A DNA stretch of 64,000 bases from Elainella sp. Prado103 (GCA_025454395.1 JALOOM010000051.1:1-64000), one strand, 5' to 3'; numbered from the stretch's first letter, positions 27,460 through 36,945 are shown. The notes: generated by a model from the sequence alone, not told the origin. Translations and numbers: made by a program.

Positions 27460-28248
27460 ATGCGTCATGGTTTGGCTTTTGCTTGGGGAGGTTTAGTTGG
27501 GATTCTGGGTGGATTGATCGGTCTAGGCGGTGCTGAGTTTCGTCTGCCAGTGTTGGTCAGTATTTTTGGCTATCGCACGCTGCAGGCGATCATGATCAAC
27601 CTGGTGGTAAGTCTGGTGACGGTGTTCTTTTCATTCATCTTTCGCAGTGGATCCATCGGGCTGACAAACCTATTTGAAAACTGGCCGATCGTCTTGAATA
27701 TTTTGGCAGGCTCATTACTGGGTTCCTATATGGGCAGCTACTATGCCACTCGCATCCAGGCACCAACACTCAACCGGGTTGTGGTTGCCTTTTTAGTTTT
27801 TTTGAGCTTTGTGCTGCTCGGACATCAACTAATTTTTGACTTAACTCGTTTCCAATTGCCGAATCTCCTCAAATTTAGCTTGGGTTGGATCGCAGGTGGC
27901 GTGATTGGTATTTTCAGCAGTATGTTGGGGGTAGCAGGCGGTGAGCTAATTATTCCAACAATCGTTTTGCTATTTTCAGTGGACATCAAGCTCGCTGGCA
28001 GCCTCAGCCTAGCCATCAGTATGCCAACGATCATGATGGGTCTATTCAAATACAGTCAGCAGAAGCGACTCCAGGAACTTCGATCGGAGCAGGGGTTAAT
28101 TGGTTTCATGTCTGTTGGTTCGATCTGGGGTGCGTGGATCGGGAGTCAATTGCTAAAATCTACACCCAGCTCGGTTCTCTATGGATTACTGGGTGGAATT
28201 TTGCTCCTGTCAGCCTGGAAATTAACTCAACATCAGGGCGTAAAGTAG
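27460..28248 (+). CDS. TauE/SafE family permease
   Basis: The 262-aa protein has seven to eight membrane helices in two repeats. Each repeat begins with the family-type glycine motif (GGLVGILGGLIGLGGAEFRLPVLV; GGVIGIFSSMLGVAGGELIIPTIV). TauE/SafE proteins move small organic or inorganic anions such as sulfite, sulfonates or taurine-derived compounds; the substrate here is unknown. ATG 27460 is preceded by a GGGGG stretch about 7 nt upstream. It sits alone between the SLH lipoprotein and the CCA-enzyme gene. Confidence 0.9.
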   Translation: MRHGLAFAWGGLVGILGGLIGLGGAEFRLPVLVSIFGYRTLQAIMINLVVSLVTVFFSFIFRSGSIGLTNLFENWPIVLNILAGSLLGSYMGSYYATRIQAPTLNRVVVAFLVFLSFVLLGHQLIFDLTRFQLPNLLKFSLGWIAGGVIGIFSSMLGVAGGELIIPTIVLLFSVDIKLAGSLSLAISMPTIMMGLFKYSQQKRLQELRSEQGLIGFMSVGSIWGAWIGSQLLKSTPSSVLYGLLGGILLLSAWKLTQHQGVK

Positions 28249-28437
28249 AGGCAGCAGATTCGATCGCTTCGCAGCAAAATGCCGCTCTGGTACAGCATGG
28301 AGTTCGGCAAGATGTTGCAAAATGAAAAGATGCGCTGTGTGGATCGAAGGGGGTCAACCGGATGGTACCCATCCTGAGTTAAAATCAGCAGCGTTTGACT
28401 AAAAATTTGACTGAAAAACTGGTTGTAGCGTACCGAT

Positions 28438-29739
28438 TTGTTCTTAGAAGTTATTTCCCCCGAAAATGCTGTGGCAAATGCCTCCGTGCTATCTCCGCAG
28501 ACATGGCCATTCGATGTAGATTGGCTTCCACCCGCAACTTATCTAGTAGGTGGCAATGTTCGAGATGCACTGTTGGGGCGACAGGCCGAGTATTTAGATT
28601 TAGATTTTGTCTTGCCGGAAGGGGCTGTCCGTACCGCCAAGATCATGGCCAATCACTATCACGCTGGATTTGTCTTGTTGGATGCCGATCGACAAATTGC
28701 GCGGGTTGTGTTTGAACGAGCAACGGTTGATTTTGCTCAACAGGTAGGAGATTCCCTAGAAGAAGACTTAGCCCATCGCGATTTTACGGTGAATGCGATC
28801 GCCTACAGCCCCCATACCCAACAAATTCTCGATCCTCTAGGCGGCTATGCAGACTTGCAACGTAGCCAAATTCGTATGGTGCATGTGGACAACCTCAAGG
28901 AAGATCCTTTACGGCTATTGCGAGCTTATCGGCAAGCAGCCCAGTTAGGATTTACCATTGAGCCTAAAACCCAACATATGATCCGGCAGTTGGCGGCCTT
29001 ATTAGAATTCGTCGCTGCTGAGCGAGTACAGGCAGAACTCAGTTATCTCTTGGGCACTGCCAAAGGAACATCCTTTTTACATCAGGCCTGGCAAGACGGA
29101 TTACTCACCGCTTGGCTCCCCCACGCCACTGCCGCAGGGCTGGCTCAAATTGCCCAGATCGATCAAGCGACCCAACAGCTTGCTTGCACGGAATCGACCC
29201 TGGGGCTCCCCTTATCGGGCTGGTCACGCGATCAGCAACGAGTATCGGGCAGCGGTCGCAGTTGGTTAAAAATTGCCAAGCTAGCAGGGCTATTATCGAC
29301 CGATCCGCAAATTGCTGAGCAAGAGTTGTGGCACTTGAAGTACAGCCGGGCAGAAGTCCAGTCTGTCTTGGCTGTCATGGCAATGTTGCCTCAAATGCAG
29401 CGCATGGAACATCAGCCGCTCTCAACCCGAGAGCAGTATTATTTGTTCCGAGCGATCGGATCAGCTTTTCCGGCTCTGGCGGTAGTAGCGATGGCGATCG
29501 GCAGCCCCCTGGAACAAATCGAAGCTCTGATCAAACGCTACCTCACGATCGATGATCCGGTAGCCCATCCCGCCCCTCTGCTCTCAGGTCGTGATTTAAT
29601 GTCCCAACTGCATCTCTCCCCCAGCCCCACGATCGGGCATTTGCTGGAAGCCATTCAGCTCGCTCGGGCAGAAGGTCAAGTGACCACACAGGCAGAAGCT
29701 TTAGAATTCGCTAAAACGCTGCTGGCTAGTCCTGATTGA
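28438..29739 (+). CDS. cca: tRNA nucleotidyltransferase / poly(A) polymerase family
   Basis: The protein carries class II nucleotidyltransferase motifs: YLVGGNVRDALLG near residue 34, then LDLDFV with the metal-binding DxD, EEDLAHRDFTVNAIAY, DPLGGYADL and DPLRLLRAYRQAAQLGF. The enzyme adds CCA, or part of it, to tRNA 3' ends. The tRNA-Gly in this window has no encoded CCA, which fits. Some cyanobacteria split the task between two enzymes, so full CCA addition is not certain. The start is uncertain: TTG 28438 has no clear Shine-Dalgarno and GTG codons at 28471 and 28483 are alternatives. Confidence 0.88.
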   Translation: MFLEVISPENAVANASVLSPQTWPFDVDWLPPATYLVGGNVRDALLGRQAEYLDLDFVLPEGAVRTAKIMANHYHAGFVLLDADRQIARVVFERATVDFAQQVGDSLEEDLAHRDFTVNAIAYSPHTQQILDPLGGYADLQRSQIRMVHVDNLKEDPLRLLRAYRQAAQLGFTIEPKTQHMIRQLAALLEFVAAERVQAELSYLLGTAKGTSFLHQAWQDGLLTAWLPHATAAGLAQIAQIDQATQQLACTESTLGLPLSGWSRDQQRVSGSGRSWLKIAKLAGLLSTDPQIAEQELWHLKYSRAEVQSVLAVMAMLPQMQRMEHQPLSTREQYYLFRAIGSAFPALAVVAMAIGSPLEQIEALIKRYLTIDDPVAHPAPLLSGRDLMSQLHLSPSPTIGHLLEAIQLARAEGQVTTQAEALEFAKTLLASPD

Positions 29740-29770
29740 CTGAACGCATCTGTTCCCATAGTTTCTTGAG

Positions 29771-29813
29771 CCGATCGTGACCCTAACCGATCGTGACCCT
29801 GACCGATCGTGAC
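29771..29813. repeat. 16-bp tandem repeat, 2.7 copies
   Basis: ccgatcgtgaccctaa, ccgatcgtgaccctga and ccgatcgtgac follow each other. Confidence 0.9.
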
Positions 29814-29816
29814 TTC

Positions 29817-29850
29817 AGCCTATATATCAGCCTATATATCAGCCTATATA
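29817..29850. repeat. 12-bp tandem repeat, 2.8 copies
   Basis: The unit agcctatatatc is repeated. This AT-rich array lies 4 bp after the previous one and may overlap the promoter of the 30001 gene. Confidence 0.9.
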
Positions 29851-30000
29851 TTGGGTAAACAAGGAGTGGTATCAACAGGGCTCTTTTAGAAGTTAGCAGG
29901 CTGTGCTAAGATCATGGTTTTGCAGGAACTTTTGCTGTGATGTTGCTAACTCAGCCATACCAGTAGGTTTCTTTTTGCCCACTCTCCCACGAGGTTTAGA

Positions 30001-30189
30001 ATGGCTAAACGCCGCAATCAGAAAAAAGAGAAAGCACTGCGTAACCTTGCCTACGCTCGCAAGTTTCGGAAACGCACCAACACCGGACGGTTTACTAGAA
30101 GACGCTATAACAGTGACGGTAGCGCAGCCGCAGACACAGATGAGACAGAACAGGATTCTAGCTCAGAGAGCACTGGCGCAGCAGATTGA
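30001..30189 (+). CDS. Small basic protein, 62 aa
   Basis: The first 35 residues are strongly basic (MAKRRNQKKEKALRNLAYAR, then KFRKRTNTGRF). The tail is acidic and serine-rich (DETEQDSSSESTGAAD). I cannot assign a named family. The basic head resembles small ribosome- or RNA-associated proteins, but this is inference. ATG 30001 has CGAGG about 8 nt upstream, so translation is likely. It is monocistronic, with a clear terminator at 30435-30467. Confidence 0.75.
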   Translation: MAKRRNQKKEKALRNLAYARKFRKRTNTGRFTRRRYNSDGSAAADTDETEQDSSSESTGAAD

Positions 30190-30434
30190 TTTGGGTTGAT
30201 CTAGAGCGAGTTTGCAGCAACTGAACTTGTTAAAATTGCCGGTTCCGATTGTGACTCACGCCTTGAATCAACCGATCGCTGAGCGAAATTTGGGGATTCA
30301 CGAACCAATTATCAGTCCAAGTGGTATCAGACTAAGTTGAGCCAATCATTGGCATTCATGAGCGGAATCGGGTAGCAATTGACCCAGCCCGACATGCCGA
30401 GGCTCAAACCCATAACTACAACACAAGGTTGAGT
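30190..30434 (+). other. Long 3' region before a strong terminator
   Basis: The next terminator is 245 bp beyond the small-protein stop codon. The stretch has no open frame of note. It could be a long 3' UTR or a separate small RNA, but I see no clear promoter. Confidence 0.3.
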
Positions 30435-30467
30435 CATGCTTCAAGCGCGATGAGGCATGGCTTTTTT
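30435..30467 (+). terminator. Strong intrinsic terminator
   Basis: CATGCTTCA pairs with TGAGGCATG over nine base pairs (one T-G) around a 7-nt loop AGCGCGA, followed by GC and six T. It would end plus-strand transcription from the small-protein gene. Confidence 0.8.
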
Positions 30468-30524
30468 GGTGGATTCTCTCTTCTCCATGCACCCATTCCA
30501 TACGATCGCTCCCGATCGATTTCG

Positions 30525-30575
30525 CCACTGCCAATGACCACTGCCAATGACCACTGGTAATGACCACTGGCAATT
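30525..30575. repeat. 13-bp tandem repeat, 3.9 copies
   Basis: ccactgccaatga occurs twice, then ccactggtaatga and ccactggcaatt. The array touches the stop codon of the minus-strand gene ending at 30575. Confidence 0.9.
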
Positions 30576-31768
30576 CAACTGATCGATCGCAAAAGCCGCC
30601 CAAACTGTTGGTCAGGCGAACCTTCTACAGGAAGATTGCCCCATGCCCGAATCTGATTGGCTGCGGCCAGTCCAGACCTCAAAGCCGCTTCAATTGAGGA
30701 TTCATCTCCCAGGTTAGCATCCCGATCCCGGCACCAGTCTCCACAACACACCAGCGGTAAGGGGTCAGTCGTTGCCACATGACTGCAATCGAGCCCAGAT
30801 CGCACAAACCCGTACCGCCAGCGATGCATTTGTAATTCCGACGGTTGATTCAGCCAGTCCAACCCAGCCAATAATCGCGTCGTTTGAGCTAGAAGTTGAT
30901 ACCCCACCTCTTTCAAATCCGCAGCGTCCCAGTATTGACGAGCAAATTCGGCATGGCTTTGAACAACCACGGGAGTGAGATGAGAACTCGATCGCTTGTG
31001 GGTTTCAAAACTGAGCCATGCCACAGCTTCCGAGTCGGGAAATTTCACGGCCTGCCAGGGTAGCTGTCTCAGTTGGGTTTGATACTCAGCCGCATAGGTG
31101 GCGATCACGGTGATGCAAGGGTCAAACTCAACAGACTGCACCTGGGAGCGCAGCCGATTCCAGGCGAGATCAGCAACCATAGCCGCCGGTGAGGGCATGG
31201 CTGCCAGTAACGCACTGGCTTGCGGGGCAGGAATCGCTAAAATCAGGAATTTGGCTGGTACGGATGAGATCAACCCATCACGAGACTCTAACTGAAGTCG
31301 CCAACCTTGCACGTCAGGTGCGATCGAGATCACCCGTTGTTCCCGCCAGATCGATAACCCTTGAGCTAAAAACTTAGCCACCGTGGTTAATCCCGCCGGA
31401 GCACTGTAGTAGTTGGGTTCCCGCTGCACTAATGTTGCGATCAGTTGCTGGGTGAGCGATCCTTGCCCGGTCATCGCTCGCACCCCATGATCGGCACAAG
31501 TATCAGCAAGCCGTCGGGTCGCCAAGCGTCCACCCAGCCCCCGTGATTTTTCTAGACTAATGACTTGATAGCCCCACTGCTGGAGTTGTTGCGCACAAAT
31601 CAGCCCAGCCAGACCTGCGCCCACGATCGCTCCATCTATCTCGCGATCGATCGATCCTGCACCGCTGGGATCGAGCTGGGCTTGGATTGTCTCAGCCGCG
31701 TCATTGGTTTCTGCGTTGGTTATAGTCATGGGTCTATCCCGCTCTTTGATTCTGAACCTTCTGCTCAT
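30575..31768 (-). CDS. FAD-dependent amine-oxidase-like protein
   Basis: The protein has the FAD-binding Rossmann motif DGAIVGAGLAGLICAQQL near residue 45, then EKSRGLGGRLATRR, the Gly-Arg-rich second motif of the renalase/amine-oxidase group. Near the C-terminus, VCCGDWCRDRDANLGDESSIEAA resembles the FAD-ribityl binding segment. It is an FAD oxidoreductase of unknown substrate. ATG 31768 is chosen because GAGGG lies 7 nt upstream; ATG 31729 is an alternative that would remove 13 basic residues. The gene diverges from the YaaW-like gene. Confidence 0.85.
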   Translation of the reverse strand: MSRRFRIKERDRPMTITNAETNDAAETIQAQLDPSGAGSIDREIDGAIVGAGLAGLICAQQLQQWGYQVISLEKSRGLGGRLATRRLADTCADHGVRAMTGQGSLTQQLIATLVQREPNYYSAPAGLTTVAKFLAQGLSIWREQRVISIAPDVQGWRLQLESRDGLISSVPAKFLILAIPAPQASALLAAMPSPAAMVADLAWNRLRSQVQSVEFDPCITVIATYAAEYQTQLRQLPWQAVKFPDSEAVAWLSFETHKRSSSHLTPVVVQSHAEFARQYWDAADLKEVGYQLLAQTTRLLAGLDWLNQPSELQMHRWRYGFVRSGLDCSHVATTDPLPLVCCGDWCRDRDANLGDESSIEAALRSGLAAANQIRAWGNLPVEGSPDQQFGRLLRSIS

Positions 31769-31906
31769 CAGACAACCCTCGACTATATCCGAGGCTGGCA
31801 TATTGAATCCGCTAAAATATGGAACAACGGTTTAAAAATTGACGGTTCACCCTTAGGGATCGTTTTAATCTTAGGGGTAACACCTTAAAAAGTTTTTGGC
31901 AGTTCT

Positions 31907-32818
31907 GTGAATTCGCATAGCTTGCCATTGAATGCCATTGAGAATGTTGCAGGGGAGGTCTGGGATTTGGACGAGTTAAGAGTAGCATTGGAACTGGCAA
32001 CCGACGAAGAACTGCAAGCCTTAACAGAAATTCTTTTTCGTCGGAAGTTCAATCCTTTAGATTACATGTGCACGCCTGAACCGATCGAAGTACAAAGTCG
32101 CGATCGGGAAGATTGGATCGAGGCGATTTTAGAGCGGTTTCAGTTCCTGGCTGCCGATGGTATGACCATCCTGCGCGGTAAAACCGAAGAAGTCAGCTAC
32201 CGTCAAGTGCTGCTGCAAGTCTGCCGCTATCTCAAAATTCCTTGCACGCCCTCTTTTTCAGTTGAACAGCTTGAAGTGGAGATCTTTTTACACTTGCTCC
32301 AGCGAGCTTGGCAAAAGCTGCCTCAAGCTGAACAGACTTCGCTAAACAATCAATTACGACAGGCCATTTCTGAAACTGAGCTAAGCCAGCATCTCCCGGC
32401 TACCGGTGCGAACGATCCAACCCGCCTCCTGCTGAGTGGGGGAGCGGTTGCAGTCAGTTCGGTGTTGCGTCCATTATTGCTGCAAACCCTGGCTCGTCAA
32501 TATGCTTTCCATGCTGCGACCTATCAAGTCGCAAGTCAGGCCGCAAGTCAGGCGATCACTCAGGCCAGCGGATTAATGGCAACCCAATTTCAAGGACGAG
32601 TCGCCATGCAAACGGCCTCCCGCGCCATGGCTTTAAGTGCCGCTCGCTATGGGGCTGTGCGCAGTGTATTCGCCCTATTGGGACCAATGATGTGGGCTTG
32701 TTTCTTTGCCGATCTCGGTTGGCGGGCGATCGCCACCAATTATAGTCGCGTCATTCCGGTCATTTTCACCTTGGCGCAGATTCGGCTCACCCGCACTGCC
32801 TGTTATGAATTAGCTTAA
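31907..32818 (+). CDS. YaaW-like (UPF0174) family protein
   Basis: This protein has the YaaW-like opening DELRVALELATDEELQALTEILFRRKFNPLDY, a helical middle and a hydrophobic C-terminal region of two or three helices (VRSVFALLGPMMWACFFADLGW; VIPVIFTLAQIRL), so it is probably membrane-associated. YaaW-type proteins have been linked to stress in some bacteria, but the function is open. The frame starts at GTG 31907 without a Shine-Dalgarno; TTG 31967, with GGGGAGG about 9 nt upstream, would start exactly at the conserved DELR block and may be the true start. A 12-bp in-frame duplication encodes ASQA twice. Confidence 0.8.
   Translation: MNSHSLPLNAIENVAGEVWDLDELRVALELATDEELQALTEILFRRKFNPLDYMCTPEPIEVQSRDREDWIEAILERFQFLAADGMTILRGKTEEVSYRQVLLQVCRYLKIPCTPSFSVEQLEVEIFLHLLQRAWQKLPQAEQTSLNNQLRQAISETELSQHLPATGANDPTRLLLSGGAVAVSSVLRPLLLQTLARQYAFHAATYQVASQAASQAITQASGLMATQFQGRVAMQTASRAMALSAARYGAVRSVFALLGPMMWACFFADLGWRAIATNYSRVIPVIFTLAQIRLTRTACYELA
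32531..32554. repeat. 12-bp in-frame tandem duplication
   Basis: gcaagtcaggcc is followed by gcaagtcaggcg, encoding ASQA ASQA. Confidence 0.85.
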
Positions 32819-32896
32819 TCACGATTGCCGCTCCCCCGTAAACTCCATCCCTTGGCAACCCCAATCCCTGGCAGACCCCAATACCGGAGAGGTACG

Positions 32897-33364
32897 ATGC
32901 AGCCTGAGACGCAAAATCAACCCGAAACCCAGCTTCAGCCAGCCACCTACTACGATCTCCTCGAGCTTCACCCATCCGCTTCGGCCCAGCAAATTCGACG
33001 AGCCTATCGCGAGCGCAGTAAACTCTATCATCCAGATACCACCAAACTGCCCCCTGGGATCGCTGTGAGTAAATTTCAGGCCTTGAATGAAGCCTATGCC
33101 ACCCTCAGCAACCCCGATCGACGGCTGACCTATGACTGGAAGATTGGTTATTCTCGCGTCTCGGTCATTCAACCCTTGCCTGCTCTCAACCGCCCCCCTT
33201 CTGAGGCTCGGACTAATCGTTCCACAGCCTATCTCGATCCGACCGATCGCCCCTTGTCTGCCGGTGAGCTTTTCGCTTTGTTTATTCTAGGGTTGACCTT
33301 TGTAGCCTGCTTGGCATTGGTCGTTGTGGTCAGCCTGACACGGGGGGGAGAAATTGGGGTTTAA
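32897..33364 (+). CDS. J-domain membrane protein
   Basis: The 155-aa protein has a J domain at about residues 18-83 (TYYDLLELHPSASAQQIRRAY, then the diagnostic HPD tripeptide in LYHPDTTKLPPG, and FQALNEAYATLSNPDRRLTYD). One membrane helix near the C-terminus follows (LFALFILGLTFVACLALVVVV). J domains stimulate Hsp70 ATPases, so this protein likely recruits a DnaK to a membrane. No glycine/phenylalanine or zinc-finger regions are present. ATG 32897 has GAGAGG five bases upstream; the frame from 32825 lacks that support. It overlaps no gene and converges with the amidase gene. Confidence 0.9.
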   Translation: MQPETQNQPETQLQPATYYDLLELHPSASAQQIRRAYRERSKLYHPDTTKLPPGIAVSKFQALNEAYATLSNPDRRLTYDWKIGYSRVSVIQPLPALNRPPSEARTNRSTAYLDPTDRPLSAGELFALFILGLTFVACLALVVVVSLTRGGEIGV

Positions 33365-33382
33365 GGATTACGAGCTAGAAGG

Positions 33383-34585
33383 TTACCGATTGAGATAAGG
33401 GCGAGGTAAGCTGCGCAAATAGGCATAAAAGCGCTGAGCGTCAAAACTACGAGGATCAATGCGTGAACCCGATCGATCGATCGCCCGGTGAGTGGTAATC
33501 CGATCATCGGGTACACTCATTTGGGACACTAACCAAGCCAGGGAACGATACTGAGCTTCCGTATACCCACTGTGGGTTTCAGCATCGTTATCACCATCAG
33601 GCGGTGTTTCTAGCGAGATATGGTAAGCAAAATTGTTGACCGAAGGCGGAAACTGCCGATGGGTATGAACCGCTTCCTCTCCCTGATTACTCTTAAATAT
33701 GGAATTTCCTGCCCCAAAGGCTCGCTTATCCGGCGAGACAATGTAGACGATCGTGCCATCGAGGCGAATGATGCTGTGGTAACTGGCTTGCAGGCTCTCA
33801 TCTTGATGCGCTGTTTGGAAAAGATGAATGGCGCTATCAGCAGTTCCTACCGTTTCGTGGAGCACAATGATCGGCGCATGATTCACAGGTCTGCCAAAAA
33901 TATCTTTGTTATACCGATCGCCATAGTTGCTTGGGTGCGCCGGAGCCACTTCGTAGGATGGGGCATATCCAGAGAGGGGTTGGGTCAGGGCAGGTGGCAC
34001 CGGAGATAGGGACTGAGCGGGTGAGAGCGCTGACAGCACCGGAGATGGGTTAGCCGTCGTTGGAGCAGCTTCCGGCAGGGCAGACGGCTGAGAAGCTGAT
34101 TTACTGGCTGATTTACTGGCTGATTTACTGGCTGATGTGCTCCCCGAGGAGGCGGGTGATCCAGAGGGCGCAGGAGAGGATTTAGCAGCCGGTGATGGGG
34201 TGATTTTGGGCGAAGGGGCGATCGGTAGTCCGGCCCAGTTGCGTGAGGGAGCAGGCGAAGCACCGACTTTGGGAGCTTGGGACGTAGGGGCTTTGGACGA
34301 GGACAGCGGTGGACGATAAACCAATAGATGAATGCCCGTAATCACCAAACTGCTCAATAAAGCAGTCGCTACGATCGCAATTAACCGTAAGAACAGGGAT
34401 TGAGGACTGAGTTTTGTAATCCGGCTCAACCGTAGCCGCAGTGCAGCAGATAAAGTCTGGGTGACCGCTACCAGATGCGACCGACCGGCTACCCACTTGT
34501 TAATCAAGTTAATCAAGTCAGTTTTGATCCTCGATCCTACCGCCCAAGATCCTGGGGAAACCCACGCTCGAAGGTTAAATTTCAT
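33383..34585 (-). CDS. N-acetylmuramoyl-L-alanine amidase (Amidase_2)
   Basis: The 400-aa protein has an N-terminal membrane helix (LFLRLIAIVATALLSSLVIT, about 65-84), a long P/S/A-rich periplasmic linker and a C-terminal Amidase_2 (zinc) domain from about residue 230. Markers are APIIVLHETVGTADSAIHLF with the first zinc-type His, ASYHSIIRLDGTIVYIV with a second His, and ITTHRAIDRSGSRIDPRSFD at the end. It should cleave the lactoyl-peptide amide bond of peptidoglycan outside the cytoplasm. The linker carries three exact 12-bp repeats plus a partial copy encoding SASK. The start is ATG 34585. Confidence 0.9.
   Translation of the reverse strand: MKFNLRAWVSPGSWAVGSRIKTDLINLINKWVAGRSHLVAVTQTLSAALRLRLSRITKLSPQSLFLRLIAIVATALLSSLVITGIHLLVYRPPLSSSKAPTSQAPKVGASPAPSRNWAGLPIAPSPKITPSPAAKSSPAPSGSPASSGSTSASKSASKSASKSASQPSALPEAAPTTANPSPVLSALSPAQSLSPVPPALTQPLSGYAPSYEVAPAHPSNYGDRYNKDIFGRPVNHAPIIVLHETVGTADSAIHLFQTAHQDESLQASYHSIIRLDGTIVYIVSPDKRAFGAGNSIFKSNQGEEAVHTHRQFPPSVNNFAYHISLETPPDGDNDAETHSGYTEAQYRSLAWLVSQMSVPDDRITTHRAIDRSGSRIDPRSFDAQRFYAYLRSLPRPYLNR
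34095..34130. repeat. 12-bp in-frame tandem repeat, 3 copies
   Basis: The unit gctgatttactg is repeated three times exactly, with a partial fourth copy, encoding SASK repeats in the amidase linker. Confidence 0.95.
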
Positions 34586-34953
34586 ACGCTCACACCAACC
34601 GTATTGCTATCGTCTCTTAATCGGATGCCGGGTTTCAAGTGAGGTCTGCTACAGATTCCCCTCTTAACCCTAACCTTCATCAAATCTCTACAGAAAACCC
34701 AGTCTCTTCAGGTAGATTGCTGGACAAGCTGACAGTTTGCACAGCACCTTACGAATCACGTTGCGATCCAGCCTCTGGGTAGATTTTACATGTCTTTACA
34801 AAAAGACCGAAGCGATCCCCCGATGAGGCAGCAGAACCACCGAAGCGATCGATTCATCAGCGATTAGCCAGCGATTCATCAGCGATTGTCCCCGTAACCG
34901 GCTAATCTCTTATAAGATGCATTAAGGTCAAAATTACGGGCATACAGTGAGCA
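34586..34953. other. Divergent intergenic region between the amidase and pdhB
   Basis: No gene is supported in these 368 bp. It should hold promoters for both genes. A 22-bp imperfect repeat around gcgattcatcagcgatt lies near 34840-34887, close to the pdhB leader. Confidence 0.5.
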
Positions 34954-35937
34954 ATGGCAGAAACCCTTCTTTTTAATGCGCTGCGAGAAGCAATTGATGA
35001 AGAAATGGCGCGAGATTCGTCGGTTCTTGTCATCGGCGAAGACGTAGGGCACTATGGCGGTTCCTACAAAGTCACGAAGGATCTCTATAAGAAGTACGGT
35101 GATCTGCGGGTGCTCGATACGCCAATTGCCGAGAATAGCTTCACGGGCATGGCAGTCGGTGCAGCGATGACTGGCTTGCGCCCGATCGTCGAAGGCATGA
35201 ATATGGGCTTTTTGTTGCTCGCCTTCAACCAAATTGCCAACAACGCAGGCATGTTGCGTTACACCTCCGGCGGGAACTATAAAATCCCATTGGTGATTCG
35301 CGGCCCGGGTGGGGTAGGTCGCCAACTCGGTGCAGAACATTCCCAACGACTAGAAGCCTATTTCCAGGGAGTCCCAGGTCTTAAATTGGTCGCCTGCTCT
35401 ACTCCCTATAACGCCAAAGGGCTTCTGAAAGCAGCAATCCGCGATGACAACCCGGTGTTGTTTTTCGAGCATGTGTTGCTCTACAACCTGAAGGAAAACC
35501 TGCCGGATCACGAATATGTGTTACCGCTGGATCGAGCAGAACTGGTGCGATCGGGCAAAGATGTGACCATTCTCACCTATTCTCGGATGCGGCACCATGT
35601 GATGGCAGCCGTGAAAACCCTGGAAAAAGAGGGCTTAGATCCAGAAGTGATCGATTTAATTTCCCTCAAACCGCTGGATTTTGACACGATCGGCGAATCC
35701 GTGCGTAAAACCCATCGGGTCATCATTGTGGAAGAGTGTATGAAATCCGGTGGGATCGGAGCCGAACTGACTGCCTCCATCAACGATCGGCTGTTTGACG
35801 AACTCGATGCACCCGTGTTGCGGTTAGCCTCGCAAGATATTCCTACGCCCTACAACGGCACTCTGGAAAACTTAACGATTGTTCAGCCACCGCAAATTGT
35901 GGAGGCGGTACAGAAAATGGTGACCCTGCGGATCTAG
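34954..35937 (+). CDS. pdhB: Pyruvate dehydrogenase E1 component, beta subunit
   Basis: This 327-aa protein is a clear PDH E1-beta of the cyanobacterial/plastid type: [21 protein letters not shown] near residue 27, [25 protein letters not shown], then [22 protein letters not shown] and the C-terminal transketolase domain ([21 protein letters not shown]). With the alpha subunit, encoded elsewhere, it decarboxylates pyruvate using thiamine diphosphate and reduces lipoyl-E2. ATG 34954 gives the usual N-terminus ([10 protein letters not shown]). No other PDH subunits are adjacent, as is common in cyanobacteria. Confidence 0.96.
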   Translation: MAETLLFNALREAIDEEMARDSSVLVIGEDVGHYGGSYKVTKDLYKKYGDLRVLDTPIAENSFTGMAVGAAMTGLRPIVEGMNMGFLLLAFNQIANNAGMLRYTSGGNYKIPLVIRGPGGVGRQLGAEHSQRLEAYFQGVPGLKLVACSTPYNAKGLLKAAIRDDNPVLFFEHVLLYNLKENLPDHEYVLPLDRAELVRSGKDVTILTYSRMRHHVMAAVKTLEKEGLDPEVIDLISLKPLDFDTIGESVRKTHRVIIVEECMKSGGIGAELTASINDRLFDELDAPVLRLASQDIPTPYNGTLENLTIVQPPQIVEAVQKMVTLRI

Positions 35938-35961
35938 ATTGGGGTTCTCATCTGAAATCCT

Positions 35962-36013
35962 CGCGAATCAGCGCATACTCACGCGAATCAGCGCATACTC
36001 ACGCGCATACTCA
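35962..36013. repeat. 20-bp tandem duplication plus partial copy
   Basis: The unit cgcgaatcagcgcatactca occurs at 35962-35981 and 35982-36001, with a shortened third copy, just before the Shine-Dalgarno of the Tab2 gene. Confidence 0.95.
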
Positions 36014-36021
36014 AAGGAACG

Positions 36022-36882
36022 ATGACAAAAATTTGGGAGCTAGATTTCTATTCCCGCCCAGTGCTGGATGACAACCAGAAGAAGTTATGGGAAATGCTGG
36101 TGTGCGAAAGCCCAACCGATGCGCAATCCACTGCGGAACAACTGTTTCGCTATGCCGAATTTATCCCTAACACGGAAGTGAATTCGGTACGGTTGCGGGA
36201 AGCTTTGGAAAAAGCGATCGCCCAGGCCGAAACTCCGCCGGATAAAATTCGCTTCTTTCGTCGTCAGATGAATAACATGATCACAAAGGCTTGCGAAGAT
36301 GCTGGCATTCCGGCCTACCCCAGTCGGCGCACTCTAGTCTTGAGTCAGTGGATCGATCAGCGTCTGCAAGACTACTATCCCACCCTACCCAACTACCAAG
36401 CAGGCAATAACCCATCCGTCAGTTTACCTCCCCCCAAACCCCAACCCTTGCCCGATGCGCTGATGGGTGAACGGTGGGCATTTGTCAGCCTGGAAGCCAG
36501 CGCCTTCAGTGAAATGGCAGATTGGGAGATTGGCTTCAGCGAAAGCTTTCCTCCTACCATGTTTGGCTTACAACCGGATGCACTCGTGCCCGGTCTGATC
36601 ATCTATTCATCTCGTGCCTTGCCCTTAGCCGCCTGGATGTCTGGCTTAGAACTCGCAGCCCTCCGCTTTAACGCCATGCCCCCGCAGTTGGTGCTGGAAA
36701 CAGGAGCCAACGATGCCTGGATTTTGGCTAATTTGCCGACCCCAGACTTACAAAAGGAAGGACAAGCATTGGAGGCAGCAAAGCAAGGATCCAACCAGAT
36801 TCACTTTATTGCCGTGCAGTCGCGCCCAGACGATCAGTCTTTTGCTGGCTTCTGGCTAATGCAAGAACTCAATCTGGCGTAA
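36022..36882 (+). CDS. Tab2/Atab2 family RNA-binding protein
   Basis: The 286-aa protein matches the Tab2/Atab2 family (formerly DUF1092): MTKIWELDFYSRPVLDDNQKKLWEML at the start, RFFRRQMNNMITKACEDAGIPAYPSRRT near 75-105, and WILANLPTPDLQKEGQALE near the C-terminus. In green algae and plants these proteins bind RNA and are needed for translation of photosystem I mRNA (psaB) or photosystem assembly. A similar role in this organism is inferred. ATG 36022 has AAAGGA 4 nt upstream. It follows pdhB by 84 bp, with the repeat array between. Confidence 0.9.
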   Translation: MTKIWELDFYSRPVLDDNQKKLWEMLVCESPTDAQSTAEQLFRYAEFIPNTEVNSVRLREALEKAIAQAETPPDKIRFFRRQMNNMITKACEDAGIPAYPSRRTLVLSQWIDQRLQDYYPTLPNYQAGNNPSVSLPPPKPQPLPDALMGERWAFVSLEASAFSEMADWEIGFSESFPPTMFGLQPDALVPGLIIYSSRALPLAAWMSGLELAALRFNAMPPQLVLETGANDAWILANLPTPDLQKEGQALEAAKQGSNQIHFIAVQSRPDDQSFAGFWLMQELNLA

Positions 36883-36919
36883 TGTCCCCCTTTTCCGGGA
36901 AGATAGGGAGAAGCAGGCG

Positions 36920-36945
36920 GTACGCAATTAGTGTACGCAATTAGT
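36920..36945. repeat. 13-bp tandem duplication
   Basis: The unit gtacgcaattagt occurs twice, exactly, 10 bp before the PmbA-type gene. Confidence 0.95.
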
